From Actinoplanes cyaneus (GTDB lineage: Bacteria > Actinomycetota > Actinomycetes > Mycobacteriales > Micromonosporaceae): a stretch of 64,000 nucleotides of DNA. Each line of letters begins with the position of its first letter. Position 1 is the first letter of the stretch. The position numbers were made by a program, and so were the translations under genes. The notes beneath the pieces were generated by a model. It worked only from the letters and a program-made list of their open reading frames with translations, was not told the DNA's origin and made no database searches. Shown piece after piece: positions 32,598-44,036 of this stretch. The stretch is from contig NZ_BOMH01000004.1 in NCBI RefSeq assembly GCF_016862095.1, positions 124,001-188,000 of the forward strand, read 5' to 3'.

Positions 32598-34562
32598 ATG
32601 ACCGGTCGCTTCCCCATCGAAGACGTGACGCCGGCCGTTTCCGGTGGCCGTTACCCCGCCAAGGCGGTGGTCGGCGAACTGGTGCCGGTTTCCGCGGTGT
32701 CCTATCGCGAAGGACACCACGCCCTGGGTGTCAATGTGGTATGGCGTGGCCCCGACGGGGAGACCAAGCCGTTCACCCGGATGACCCCCGGCACGCCGGG
32801 CCTGGACCAGTGGCACGCGACGATCCGGCCGGACCAGGTCGGTCGCTGGACGTTCACGGTCGAGGCGTTCGATGACCCGTACCGGACCTGGCGCGACGCC
32901 GTCGTGAAGAAGATCGGCGCCGGCCAGGGCGCCGAGGACCTGGCGAACGATCTCGCCGAGGGCGCCGACGTGCTGGACCTGGCGACCAAGATCGTGCCGG
33001 CCGAGCACGAGGAGCGGGTCCGCGACGCGGCTGCCGCCCTGCGCGACGAGCAGCGGTCGCTGTTCTCCCGGGTCACCCCGGCGCTCGACCTGGAGGAGCT
33101 GCTCTGGCACAACCCGGTCCGGCAGCTGGTCACCACCACGCGATCGTTCGCCGTCTGGGCGGATCGCGAGCGTGCCCTCTACTCGGCGTGGTATGAGTTC
33201 TTCCCGCGCTCCGAGGGCGCCGAGGTCGGCCCGGACGCCACCCCGATCAAACACGGCACTTTCCGTACGGCGATGAATCGTCTCCCGGCGATCGCGGAGA
33301 TGGGCTTCAACGTCGTCTACCTCCCCCCGATCCACCCGATCGGGAAGATCAACCGCAAGGGCCGCAACAACACCCTGGTCGCGCGGCCGGTGGACGTCGG
33401 CTCGCCGTGGGCGATCGGCTCGGACGAGGGCGGCCACGACGCGATCCACCCGGAACTGGGCACCCTGGAGGACTTCGTCGCCTTCCGGGAGCGCGCCGAG
33501 GAGCTGGGCATGGAGGTCGCGCTCGACCTCGCGCTGCAGGCCGCGCCGGACCACCCGTGGGTCAAGGAACACCCGGAGTTCTTCACCACCAAGGCCGACG
33601 GCACCATCGCGTACGCCGAGAACCCGCCCAAGAAGTACCAGGACATCTACCCGATCAACTGGGACAACGACTACCGCGCGCTGCGTGACGAGGTCTACCG
33701 CGTCGTCATGCACTGGGTGAACAACGGCGTGCGGATCTTCCGGGTCGACAACCCGCACACCAAGGCCGTCAACTTCTGGCAGTGGCTGATCCCCAAGGTC
33801 AAGGAGACCCACCCGGACGTGCTGTTCCTCGCCGAGGCGTTCACCCGCCCGGCGATGATGAACGGGCTCGGCAAGATCGGCTTCACCCAGTCGTACACGT
33901 ACTTCACCTGGCGCACCACCGCGCAGGAGATGCGCGAGTACATGGGGCAGCTGCTCACCTCGATCGACTGGATGCGCCCCAACTTCTGGCCCAACACCCC
34001 GGACATCCTGCACGAGTCGCTGCAGCACGGCGGCCCGCCGATGTTCAAGATCCGCGCGGTGCTGGCCGCCATGCTCACCCCGTCCTGGGGGATGTACTCC
34101 GGCTACGAGCTGTTCGAGCACGTTCCCCGCCCCGGCGCGGAGGAGTACATCGACAACGAGAAGTTCGAGCTCAAGCCCCGCGACTACGCCGCCGCCGAGC
34201 GGGCCGGTCGCTCGCTCGCGCCGTACATCACCACGCTGAACCGGATCCGCGAGCAGAATCCCGCCCTGCACTGGCTCCGCAACCTGCGCTTCCACGAGAT
34301 CGACAACGGCGCGCTGCTGTGCTTCTCCAAGCGCGACGCCGACACCGGCAACACCGTGCTGGTCATCGTCTCGTTCGACTCCACCAACGTGCAGTGGGGC
34401 AACACCACTCTCGACATGGCCGCCCTCGGGTTCGACTGGCACGACCGCTTCACCGTGGTCGACCAGATCTCCGGGGCGACGTACGAGTGGGGGCAGTACA
34501 ACGCGGTCCGGATCGACCCGTACGTCGAGCCGGCGCACATCTTCGTGGTGCAGGCGGGGTAA
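32598..34562 (+). CDS. glgE: Alpha-1,4-glucan:maltose-1-phosphate maltosyltransferase GlgE
   Basis: Extends alpha-1,4-glucan with maltosyl units from maltose-1-phosphate (GH13_3). 654 residues. N-terminal domain with [12 protein letters not shown] and [11 protein letters not shown], then the TIM barrel: nucleophile Asp in [15 protein letters not shown], acid/base Glu in [13 protein letters not shown], and the [14 protein letters not shown] segment with the third carboxylate; [17 protein letters not shown] is GlgE-specific. The ATG at 32598 agrees with the family N-terminus; a GTG at 32589 is in frame. TACGGT lies 7 bp before the ATG. First gene of glgE-treS-pep2-glgB, the full GlgE pathway. 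Confidence 0.97.
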   Translation: MTGRFPIEDVTPAVSGGRYPAKAVVGELVPVSAVSYREGHHALGVNVVWRGPDGETKPFTRMTPGTPGLDQWHATIRPDQVGRWTFTVEAFDDPYRTWRDAVVKKIGAGQGAEDLANDLAEGADVLDLATKIVPAEHEERVRDAAAALRDEQRSLFSRVTPALDLEELLWHNPVRQLVTTTRSFAVWADRERALYSAWYEFFPRSEGAEVGPDATPIKHGTFRTAMNRLPAIAEMGFNVVYLPPIHPIGKINRKGRNNTLVARPVDVGSPWAIGSDEGGHDAIHPELGTLEDFVAFRERAEELGMEVALDLALQAAPDHPWVKEHPEFFTTKADGTIAYAENPPKKYQDIYPINWDNDYRALRDEVYRVVMHWVNNGVRIFRVDNPHTKAVNFWQWLIPKVKETHPDVLFLAEAFTRPAMMNGLGKIGFTQSYTYFTWRTTAQEMREYMGQLLTSIDWMRPNFWPNTPDILHESLQHGGPPMFKIRAVLAAMLTPSWGMYSGYELFEHVPRPGAEEYIDNEKFELKPRDYAAAERAGRSLAPYITTLNRIREQNPALHWLRNLRFHEIDNGALLCFSKRDADTGNTVLVIVSFDSTNVQWGNTTLDMAALGFDWHDRFTVVDQISGATYEWGQYNAVRIDPYVEPAHIFVVQAG

Positions 34563-34573
34563 GGGGACACCTG

Positions 34574-36327
<1,754 letters not shown>

Positions 36328-36331
<4 letters not shown>

Positions 36332-37641
36332 CGCTGCCCTATGCCGAGTGGTTACCGAAACAACGCTGGTACGCCGGGCGCAGCCGGGTGCTCGCGGACG
36401 TCAAACAGGCGTCCGCCACCCCGCTGGGCCAGGATCTGGAACTGGTGCTGATCGACGTCTCGTACACCGACGGCAGTTCCGAGCGCTACCAGCTGATCGT
36501 CGGCCGGGGCGCGGAGCTGCTGCCGGAGTACAGCACGGTCGCCACCATCGGCACCGACGACCAGGGGCGCCCGGCGTACGACGCCCTCTACTCCCCCGAG
36601 GCCGCGCGGTACCTGCTCGGCCTGGTGGACGCGTCCGAGCCGGTCGGTGACCTCACGTTCCAGAAGGAGCCGGGCGCCGAGCTGCCCCGGGACCTCTGGC
36701 CGCGGGTGTTCGACGCCGAGCAGAGCAACACCAGCGTGATCTTCGAGCAGGACGCGATCCTCAAGGTGTTCCGCCGGGTCACCTGCGGGATCAACCCGGA
36801 CATCGAGCTGAACCGGGTGCTCGGGCGGGCGCAGAACCCGCACGTCGCGAAGCTGCTCGGTTCGTTCGAGACCACCGACGACGCCGGCCAGTGCGCGCTC
36901 GGCATGGTCACCGCCTACGCCGCGAACTCGGCCGAGGGCTGGGCCATGGCCACCGCGTCGGCCCGCGACCTGTTCGCCGACGCGGAGTTCCGCGCCGACC
37001 AGGCCGGCGGGGACTTCCAGGGCGAGTCGTACCGGCTCGGCGAGGCGGTCGCGTCGGTGCACCTGACCCTGGCCGAGGAGCTCGGCGCCGGGCCGTCGCC
37101 GTTCCCGGTCGACGTCATGCTCGCCCGGCTGCGGACCGCCGCCGACGCGGTGCCCGAGCTCCAGCAGTACCTGCCGGCCATCACCGAGCGGTTCGAGAGC
37201 CTGACCGGGAAGGAGGTCACCGTCCAGCGCGTGCACGGCGACCTGCACCTCGGGCAGGTGCTGCGCACCCCGGAGGCCTGGCTGCTGATCGACTTCGAGG
37301 GCGAGCCGGGCCAGCCGCTGGACGAACGGCGCCTGCCCGACTCCCCGCTGCGCGACGTGGCCGGGGTGCTGCGGTCGTACGAGTACGCGGCGTACCAGCT
37401 GCTCGTCGACCAGGACGACGACGAGCACCTGGCGGCCCGCGCCCGCGAGTGGGTGGACCGCAACCGGGCCGCGTTCTGCGACGGCTACGCGCACGCCTCG
37501 GGTCTCGACCCGCGCTCCGAAGAGGCCCTGCTGGCGGCGTACGAACTGGACAAAGCGGTATATGAGACCGCGTACGAAGCACGGCACCGGCCCGGATGGC
37601 TGCGGATCCCCCTCCGCTCCATCGCCCGGCTGGCCGGCTGA
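36328..37641 (+). CDS. pep2: Maltokinase
   Basis: Makes maltose-1-phosphate from maltose and ATP for GlgE. 437 residues: N-terminal cap [20 protein letters not shown], the kinase-like core with [25 protein letters not shown], Brenner motif [14 protein letters not shown] and metal-binding [16 protein letters not shown], closing [20 protein letters not shown]. The ATG overlaps the treS stop by 4 bp. In many actinobacteria treS and pep2 are fused; here they are separate but coupled. Confidence 0.95.
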
Positions 37642-37647
37642 CCACCA

Positions 37648-39816
37648 ATGTCAGAGGAAGCGAAGATGATCGGGCACACCACCTCCCGCCTGGCCGCCGA
37701 CGAGCGGGCCATGAACGCCGTGATCGCCGGCGACACGCACGATCCGCACGCCGTCCTCGGGGCACACCCCGGCGGGGGGCACACCGTCGTCCGCACCCTG
37801 CGCAAGGGCGCCAAGCAGGTGACCGTGCTGCACGAGGAGCAGCGGTACGAGACGACCCTGGTCCACCCGGACGGGATCTTCGCGGCCGAGCTGCCCGGGA
37901 CGGTCCTGGACTACCGGCTCGAGGTGGACGGGACGCAGTGCGACGACCCGTACCGTCACCTGCCCACGCTGGGCGAGCTGGACCTGCACCTGATCGGCGA
38001 GGGCCGGCACGAGAAGCTGTGGAAGGTGCTGGGAGCCCAGCCGCGCGGCACCGGCGTGGCGTTCGCGGTGTGGGCCCCGGGCGCCCGCGGCGTGCAGGTG
38101 ATCGGCGACTTCGCCGGCTGGGGGCCGTACGACGGGTGGCCGATGCGCTCGCTCGGCTCCAGCGGGGTCTGGGAGATCTACGTGCCGTCCGCGCACGTCG
38201 GCACGAAGTACAAGTTCAAGATCCTCGGGCGGGACGGGCAGTGGCGCGAGCACGCCGACCCGCTCGCCCAGCACACCGAGGTGCCGCCGGCCACCGCCTC
38301 GGTGGTGTTCCAGTCGTCGTACGAGTGGCACGACGAGCCGTGGATGCGCTCGCGCGCCACCAAGGCGTGGCACGAGGAGCCGGTCAGCTGCTACGAGGTG
38401 CACCTGGGCTCGTGGCGGCCGGGGCTCTCCTACGTCGAGCTAGCCGAGCAGCTCGTCGACTACGTCGTCGAGACCGGCTTCACGCACGTCGAGCTGATGC
38501 CGGTCATGGAGCACCCGTTCGGCGGCTCGTGGGGTTACCAGGTCACCGGCTACTTCGCCCCGACCTCCCGCTTCGGCAACCCCGACGAGTTCCGCTACCT
38601 GGTGGACAAGCTGCACCAGGCCGGGATCGGCGTGATCCTCGACTGGGTGCCGGCCCACTTCCCCAAGGACGCGTGGGCGCTGGCCCGCTTCGACGGCACC
38701 CCGCTCTACGAGCACGGCGACTGGCGGCGCGGCGAGCACCCGGACTGGGGCACGTACGTCTTCGACTTCGGCCGCACCGAGGTGCGCAACTTCCTGGTCG
38801 CGAACGCCCTCTACTGGTGCGAGGAGTTCCACGCCGACGGCCTGCGGGTCGACGCCGTCGCGTCCATGCTCTACCTCGACTACTCCCGCAAGGACGGGGA
38901 GTGGACGCCCAACCAGTACGGCGGCCGGGAGAACCTCGACGCGATCAGCTTCCTGCAGGAGATGAACGCGACCGTCTACAAGAACCACCCCGGCGTCGTC
39001 ACGATCGCCGAGGAGTCCACGGCGTGGCCCGGCGTCACCCGGCCCACCCACCTCGGCGGGCTCGGGTTCGGCTTCAAGTGGAACATGGGCTGGATGAACG
39101 ACACCCTCTCCTACATGGAGAAGGAGCCGATCTACCGGCAGTGGCACCACCACCAGATGACCTTCGCCACCGTGTACGCGTGGAGCGAGAACTACGTCCT
39201 GCCGATCAGCCACGACGAGGTGGTGCACGGCAAGGGCTCGCTGACCGGCAAGATGCCCGGTGACCTGTGGCAGAAACTGGCGAACACGCGGGCCCTGCTC
39301 GGCTTCATGTGGGCGTTCACCGGCAAGCAGCTGCTCTTCATGGGCGCCGAGATGGGCGACCTGCGGGAGTGGAGCGAGGAACGCGGCCTGGACTGGGGGC
39401 TGCTCGAGGACCCGCAGTTCGGCGGCGTCAAGAGCCTGGTCACCGACCTGAACCGGGTCTACAAGGAGACGCCGGCGATCTGGACGCAGGACACGCAGGC
39501 GTCCGGCTTCCGCTGGATCACCAGCGACGACTCGCAGCACAACACGTTCTCGTTCGTCCGCTTCGCCCCGAACGGCGACCCGATGGCGTGCATCGTCAAC
39601 TTCGCCGCCGTCCCGCACGAGAACTACCGCATCGGCCTGCCCCGCGCCGGCCGCTGGCTGGAGGCGGTCAACACCGACAGCGAGCTCTACGGCGGCTCGG
39701 GCGTCGGCAACCTGGGCGCCGTTCACGCCGAGGACATCCCGTGGCACGGCTTCGACCACTCGGCGGCGCTGCGCGTGCCGCCGCTCGGCGCCCTCTGGCT
39801 CAAGCTCGAGAAGTGA
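37648..39816 (+). CDS. glgB: 1,4-alpha-glucan branching enzyme
   Basis: Introduces alpha-1,6 branches. About 722 residues: N-terminal CBM48-like domains ([36 protein letters not shown]), GH13_9 barrel with [22 protein letters not shown], nucleophile [17 protein letters not shown], acid/base [29 protein letters not shown] and [18 protein letters not shown]. An ATG at 37666 (MIGHTTSR) has AGAGGAAGCG before it and may be the true start instead of 37648. Last gene of the GlgE cluster; terminator-like hairpin follows. Confidence 0.97.
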   Translation: MSEEAKMIGHTTSRLAADERAMNAVIAGDTHDPHAVLGAHPGGGHTVVRTLRKGAKQVTVLHEEQRYETTLVHPDGIFAAELPGTVLDYRLEVDGTQCDDPYRHLPTLGELDLHLIGEGRHEKLWKVLGAQPRGTGVAFAVWAPGARGVQVIGDFAGWGPYDGWPMRSLGSSGVWEIYVPSAHVGTKYKFKILGRDGQWREHADPLAQHTEVPPATASVVFQSSYEWHDEPWMRSRATKAWHEEPVSCYEVHLGSWRPGLSYVELAEQLVDYVVETGFTHVELMPVMEHPFGGSWGYQVTGYFAPTSRFGNPDEFRYLVDKLHQAGIGVILDWVPAHFPKDAWALARFDGTPLYEHGDWRRGEHPDWGTYVFDFGRTEVRNFLVANALYWCEEFHADGLRVDAVASMLYLDYSRKDGEWTPNQYGGRENLDAISFLQEMNATVYKNHPGVVTIAEESTAWPGVTRPTHLGGLGFGFKWNMGWMNDTLSYMEKEPIYRQWHHHQMTFATVYAWSENYVLPISHDEVVHGKGSLTGKMPGDLWQKLANTRALLGFMWAFTGKQLLFMGAEMGDLREWSEERGLDWGLLEDPQFGGVKSLVTDLNRVYKETPAIWTQDTQASGFRWITSDDSQHNTFSFVRFAPNGDPMACIVNFAAVPHENYRIGLPRAGRWLEAVNTDSELYGGSGVGNLGAVHAEDIPWHGFDHSAALRVPPLGALWLKLEK

Positions 39817-39825
39817 CACCCTGAT

Positions 39826-39852
39826 CGGGGCGGGCTCCGGCCCGTCCCCCTC
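39826..39852 (+). terminator. Probable terminator after glgB
   Basis: GGGGCGGGC (39827-39835) and GCCCGTCCCC (39840-39849), one bulge, loop TCCG; 10 bp beyond the stop, followed by CTCACC rather than a T-run. Confidence 0.6.
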
Positions 39853-39858
39853 ACCGTC

Positions 39859-39902
39859 GCACCCCTGAGCGCCAGCTGTCCGCAGCCGGCGCTCGGGGGT
39901 GC
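39859..39902. repeat. Family-2-related hairpin with reversed arm order, copy 8a
   Basis: Arms of 20 bp (39859-39878, 39883-39902) pair at 18 positions around TCCG. The foot sequence (GCCAGCTG/CAGCCGGC) lies next to the loop and GCACCCC/GGGGGTGC is outside, the reverse of the other copies, as if two neighbouring elements recombined. Confidence 0.72.
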
Positions 39903-39923
39903 TTCACCATGCGCCACCAGGCC

Positions 39924-39979
39924 CCAGCTGGCACTCACGGGTGCTTCAACAGGCCCGACACACCCCTCACCACCAGCCG
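39924..39979. repeat. Family-2 long hairpin, copy 8
   Basis: Feet CCAGCTGG/CCAGCCG, stem CACTCACGGGTG against CACCCCTCACCA, unpaired centre CTTCAACAGGCCCGACA. Confidence 0.72.
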
Positions 39980-39987
39980 ACCGGCCT

Positions 39988-40043
39988 CGGCTGGCACTCA
40001 CGGGTGCTTCGACAGGCTCGACACACTCGTGATCACCAGCCGG
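39988..40043. repeat. Family-2 long hairpin, copy 9
   Basis: CGGCTGGCACTCACGGGTG against CACTCGTGATCACCAGCCG; 8 bp after copy 8 and in the same orientation. The stem carries compensating changes relative to copy 8 (ACGGGTG / CACTCGT). Lies on the 3' side of the leftward GNAT gene. Confidence 0.72.
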
Positions 40044-40102
40044 CCAGGCGCGGCAGGCGCTGTGAGAGCTGTGCCGGGAGGAACCCGGCTCGAGGGACCG
40101 GA

Positions 40103-40642
40103 TCAGGCGCGGTCGCGGGCGAGCCACTCGGACGCGAGGATGCCGAAGAGCAGGTCGTCGGTCCACTCACCCTTGATGAACGTCTGCTGCCGCAGCAGGC
40201 CCTCGCGCGTGAACCCCAGCCGCTCCATCAGCGCCGCCGACCGCGTGTTCCGCGCGTCGCACTCCCCCATCACCCGGTGCACGCCCTGCAGACGGAACAG
40301 CCGATCCAGCACGGCACTCACGGCCTCGGTCGCGAAACCCTTCCCCTGGTACGCCGTAGCGAGCGTGAACCCGATCTCGGCCTGCTTGAGGTTGTCGTGC
40401 AGCCGGACCCCGACGTCGCCGACCAGTGTCCGCTCGGCGGCGTGCTCGATCGCGTACTGGAACCAGCCGGGCTCGTCGGGCGAACTGGCGGCGAAGTTCC
40501 GTACGGCAAGCTCGGCCTTCTCCAGGGGGAACGGCGCATCCCAGGACTGGTAGCGAGCCACCGCGGGATCCGACCGGTACTCCGCCAGGGTCGGCGCGTC
40601 GGACGCCCGGAAGCGCCGCAGGATCAGCCGTTCCGTCGCCAT
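40103..40642 (-). CDS. GNAT-family N-acetyltransferase (RimJ/RimL type)
   Basis: 179 residues. Opening MATERLILRRFRASDAPTLAEYRSDPAVARYQSW is the usual start of the RimJ/RimL-like Acetyltransf_3 group; AEIGFTLATAYQGKGFATEAVSAVLDRLF is the acetyl-CoA loop (QGKGFA) and CDARNTRSAALMERLGFTREGLLRQ the conserved C-terminal motif. The substrate (ribosomal protein N-terminus, or a small amine) cannot be read. ATG at 40642 matches family starts; an earlier in-frame start at 40666 is less likely. Confidence 0.88.
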   Translation of the reverse strand: MATERLILRRFRASDAPTLAEYRSDPAVARYQSWDAPFPLEKAELAVRNFAASSPDEPGWFQYAIEHAAERTLVGDVGVRLHDNLKQAEIGFTLATAYQGKGFATEAVSAVLDRLFRLQGVHRVMGECDARNTRSAALMERLGFTREGLLRQQTFIKGEWTDDLLFGILASEWLARDRA

Positions 40643-40701
40643 CAGCACCCGCCGAGGATATGTCACCCCGGGTGGGCGCCCTCCGGGGCAGGACAGGTGA
40701 C

Positions 40702-40740
40702 GGAAACGGCGGGCCGGGGCGTGAACGCCCCGGCCCGCCG
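40702..40740 (-). terminator. Terminator of the sialidase-fold gene
   Basis: Perfect 15-bp stem CGGCGGGCCGGGGCG (40707-40721) with 40726-40740, loop TGAA, then GTTTCC on the minus strand. Confidence 0.85.
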
Positions 40741-40754
40741 GTGATCGGTATCGG

Positions 40755-43046
40755 TCAGGAGCTGAACAGGATGTCGTCGAAGACCACCTGGTCGCCGACA
40801 GGGGCGGTGCCGCTGCTCGCGAACGAGTAGCCGAGCAGCCCGGTCGTGCCCGCCTTGGTCGGCGGGACCGACGTGGCGACCACGGTGCCGCCGACGCTGA
40901 CCGTGGCGCTGGTCGTGCTCGCCTGCACCTTGATCGTGCTCCACCTGCCGGCCGGGACGGCGCCCGCCCCGGTGAGCGCGACCCAGGCCGAGCCGGTGTA
41001 GCGGGCCAGGCTGCCGTCGGCGCGGGCCGCGAAGTGGTAGGCGTCCACCGTCGTACCGTCGGCGGCCTTGCCCTGCACGTCGAAGAGGAACGCGTTGGGC
41101 AGCGTGACCGGGTTGGCCCGGAACTCCAGCGTCCGGGTCGCCGAGGTGGTGCTGACCGGCCACGCGGCCTTGGCCATCGCGTCGGTGGCGGTGTCGTTCA
41201 GGCGCAGGGCCCGGCTGCTGCCGTCCACGCCGCTGCGGGTCACCCAGGTCTGGGAGAGCTGGTTGAAGCCGCGCGGGCGGTTGTTGACCGGGTCGTTCTC
41301 GAACGAGTTGACGGTCGAGTACAGCTCCAGCTCGTTGAGGAACGCGGCCCCGTCGGCGCCCGCGTCGACCTCCACCTTCAGGTAGCGGGCCTTGGCCGTG
41401 ACCGTGAAGTACTCCAGAGCCAGGTGGGTCCGGTTGGCCGCGTCGACGATCGGGTTGCCCCAGTTCACGCCGTCGGCCGAGGCGTAGACCCGGCCGGAGG
41501 CGAGCGTCCCGTTGCGCAGGCTCAGGCCGAGCCGGGTCAGCTGGTACTCCCGGTCGAGCGTGATCGTGTACGTGCCGGCGCCGTCGGTCCGGGCGGCGCT
41601 GGACCAGTAGTCGGTGCTGCCGTCGAACGCGCCGGCCGGGCCGGTGCGCGGCCGGCCGTCCGGCGTGGCCGTCATGTCGGTGCTGACCTGGATCTGGCCG
41701 AGCCGGTACTTGGTGGCCAGGTCGATCTTGCCGACGTCCGGGGTGAGCACGTCGGCGAAGCGGCGCCAGATCCGCCGGCCGTTGTCGACCGTGTAGCCGC
41801 TGTCACCGGCCGGGCAGGACCAGGTGATGTCGCAGTTGTCGCCGACCTGCAGCACGCGGTTGCTCTCCACCGAGGCCAGCGCGGTGTTGCCGGTGGAGCC
41901 GTGGAAGCGGTACCCGGTGGTCGGGCAGTTGCGGTAGGTGAGCTGGCCGACCCAGCCGGTGCCCTGCCCGTTGGTGGAGATCGCGACCCAGTTGTCCGGC
42001 CGGCCGGCGCTGAGCACCATGACACCGTTCGGCATCAGCTGCAGCTGCGGGAAGACGCCGAGCAGCTCCGGTTTCGCGTCGTCGTAGTTGTCGTACCCGT
42101 TCGGGAAGGAGACGGCGAGGTTCTGCAGGGCCGCCCAGGTGACGCCGCCGTCGGCGGAGGTGGTCCAGCGCGGGGTGTCGAGCTCGTTGAAGTTCGTGCC
42201 GTTCCACACGTGGTGGCGGACCACCGACAGCAGCTTGCCGCTGGGCAGCGCGGCGACGGCGGCCTCCGGGTAGCTGTTGGCGCCGGTGCTGTCGTAGGCG
42301 ATCGTGCCGCGGGTGGTGAAGCTGCCACCGCCGTCGGTGCTGGCCGCCACGAACGACGAGATCTGCTGGTAACGGCCCGGCGCCTGGTGGCTCCCGCCGA
42401 ACTGGATGTAGTAGCTGATCAGCACCGTGCCGTCACCGAGCTGGAACGGGGCGCCGTGGGTGCGGATGCCGCCGTCGAGCGGAATGCCGAGCTGGATGAT
42501 CGTCGGCGAGGTGACCCAGGTCGTGCCGCCGTCGGTGGAGCGGTACACCTGGAAGGTCGCGCTGCTCGTGGTGGTCGACGTCGGGATGAAGTCGATGCCG
42601 AGCAGCGTCCCGTCACGCAGCTGGGTGGTGGGCACGCCCGGCGTCTGGGTGAGTGTCGAGGCGGGGAACGTCTGGCCGCCGTTGGTCGAGGTGACCTGGG
42701 CGGGCGGGGTGCGGTCGGAGCCCACGTCGAGGCCCCGGCTGAACGTCGTGGTCACCGTCCGGCGAGGGGTGCCGTCGGTGTTCACCTCGTCGCGGGCGCT
42801 GACTTTGGGGAACGCCGCCTGGGCGCCGTCGGTGAAGACCGTGCCGAGCTCACCGCCGCTGCCGACGTTGAGCACGTAGCCGGTGGCGCTGGGTCCGACG
42901 TCGGTGGTGGGCGAACCGTTGACAGGGGTCTTGCAGGTCGTGTCGTTCGAGGTCGCGGCCTGGGCCGGGCTGGGTGACAACGTCATCCAGCCGGACACCG
43001 CCGCGACCACCCCGGCAGTCAAGGCTCCCGTGATTCTGCGTGACAT
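40755..43046 (-). CDS. Secreted sialidase-fold (BNR) glycosidase-like protein with discoidin/CBM32-like and LamG-like domains
   Basis: 763 residues. Tat/Sec-like signal MSRRITGALTAGVVAAVSGWMTLSPSPAQA. Six-bladed propeller part (about 35-400) with three Asp-box motifs STDGGTTW, STDGGGSF and SADGGVTW, plus PEAAVAALPSGKLL and VLSAGRPDNW. Then a F5/8 type C (discoidin, CBM32-like) domain (about 440-575: YWSSAARTDGAGTYTITLDREYQLTRLGLSLRNG) and a C-terminal lectin-like domain (about 580-763). The catalytic Arg triad of true sialidases is not obvious, so substrate is open. TAGATT ends 6 bp before the ATG at 43046 (leaderless candidate); a GTG at 43052 is also in frame. Confidence 0.82.
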   Translation of the reverse strand: MSRRITGALTAGVVAAVSGWMTLSPSPAQAATSNDTTCKTPVNGSPTTDVGPSATGYVLNVGSGGELGTVFTDGAQAAFPKVSARDEVNTDGTPRRTVTTTFSRGLDVGSDRTPPAQVTSTNGGQTFPASTLTQTPGVPTTQLRDGTLLGIDFIPTSTTTSSATFQVYRSTDGGTTWVTSPTIIQLGIPLDGGIRTHGAPFQLGDGTVLISYYIQFGGSHQAPGRYQQISSFVAASTDGGGSFTTRGTIAYDSTGANSYPEAAVAALPSGKLLSVVRHHVWNGTNFNELDTPRWTTSADGGVTWAALQNLAVSFPNGYDNYDDAKPELLGVFPQLQLMPNGVMVLSAGRPDNWVAISTNGQGTGWVGQLTYRNCPTTGYRFHGSTGNTALASVESNRVLQVGDNCDITWSCPAGDSGYTVDNGRRIWRRFADVLTPDVGKIDLATKYRLGQIQVSTDMTATPDGRPRTGPAGAFDGSTDYWSSAARTDGAGTYTITLDREYQLTRLGLSLRNGTLASGRVYASADGVNWGNPIVDAANRTHLALEYFTVTAKARYLKVEVDAGADGAAFLNELELYSTVNSFENDPVNNRPRGFNQLSQTWVTRSGVDGSSRALRLNDTATDAMAKAAWPVSTTSATRTLEFRANPVTLPNAFLFDVQGKAADGTTVDAYHFAARADGSLARYTGSAWVALTGAGAVPAGRWSTIKVQASTTSATVSVGGTVVATSVPPTKAGTTGLLGYSFASSGTAPVGDQVVFDDILFSS

Positions 43047-43082
43047 GATCACAATCTACGGGAGTCGATCGACGGACGGCGA

Positions 43083-43802
43083 TCAGACCTCCACCACGTC
43101 CGCGATGATCACGGTGACGTTGTCCGGAGCGCCGTTCTCCAGGGTGCGGTTGATCAACTCGGCCGCGCACGTGCGCCGGTCCGGGTTGTCGCGCAGCGTC
43201 TGCGCGATCACCGCGTCCTCCACGTAGTCCGAGAGACCGTCGGAGCAGAGCAGGTAGCGGTCGCCGACCTTGGCCGGGATCATCCGCCCGGCCGGCCGGA
43301 ACGGGCCGCCCTGCACGGCCTGCGTGACCAGCGCCCGCTGCGGGTGCCGCCGCGCGTCGTCCGGCGTCAGCACACCCTGATCAACCAAGGCCTGCACGTA
43401 CGTGTCGTCGCGCGTGAGCTGCTGGAACTCGCCGTCGCGGAGCAGGTAGCAGCGAGAGTCCCCGACGTTGAGCGCGGCCAGCCGGTCCCCGGAGAGCAGC
43501 AGCGCGGTCACCGTCGTGCCCATGCCGTCCCGGGCGTCGTCCTCGGCGACCGACTTCTCGATCTGCTTGTTCGCGACCTGGAGCGCCTCGATCAGATCCT
43601 GGAGCGGCTCGCCGTTGTCCGGTTTCTGGTCGACCTCGCCGAGGACCTGCACGAGGATGTCGCTCGCCAGCTCACCGGCGGGCAGACCGCCCATGCCGTC
43701 CGCGACCACGAAGAGGCGATTTCCGACGAAAACCGAGTCTTCGTTGTTGGACCGGACCAGGCCCTGATCAGTGGCGGCGACCGCCCGGACAGCAAGCGTC
43801 AT
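43083..43802 (-). CDS. PP2C-family Ser/Thr phosphatase (PstP-like catalytic domain)
   Basis: 239 residues, catalytic domain only. Motifs: RAVAATDQGLVRSNNEDSVFV, VVADGMGGLPAGELASD, DGMGTTVTALLL, ALNVGDSRCYLLRDGEF, LLCSDGLSDYVEDAVI and NGAPDNVTVIIADV, giving a complete set of metal-binding Asp residues. Unlike PstP of mycobacteria it has no membrane helix. It probably counteracts Ser/Thr kinases such as the one at 46.5 kb. Confidence 0.93.
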   Translation of the reverse strand: MTLAVRAVAATDQGLVRSNNEDSVFVGNRLFVVADGMGGLPAGELASDILVQVLGEVDQKPDNGEPLQDLIEALQVANKQIEKSVAEDDARDGMGTTVTALLLSGDRLAALNVGDSRCYLLRDGEFQQLTRDDTYVQALVDQGVLTPDDARRHPQRALVTQAVQGGPFRPAGRMIPAKVGDRYLLCSDGLSDYVEDAVIAQTLRDNPDRRTCAAELINRTLENGAPDNVTVIIADVVEV

Positions 43803-44036
43803 GTAGCAACAATGCCAAAGCCTCCAAGGGTTGTCTCTAGTAAACGTCCACCTCCCCGCGAACGGCGGCGTGAACGAACGCGTTTCCGCAGGTCGCGGCG
43901 GCGCACCCGGCCGGGCGGTTCACCCGTGGGCCAGACACCGGCTGGGCGCGTCGCACGCGGCCCACGGGTGATCATCTGCCGCGGCGTGTGCGGGGCGGCG
44001 CGACAAGGCACCGCGGCCTCGGTAACAATCGTCGGC

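Noticed and set aside
33782..34573. Upstream extension of treS over the glgE 3' half
   Set aside because: The frame is open but overlaps glgE throughout and has no TreS similarity; the ATG at 34574 has a ribosome site and matches the family.
43344..44036. N-terminal extension of Tex
   Set aside because: Antisense to the PP2C gene and without similarity to Tex; family N-terminus starts at the GTG 44037.
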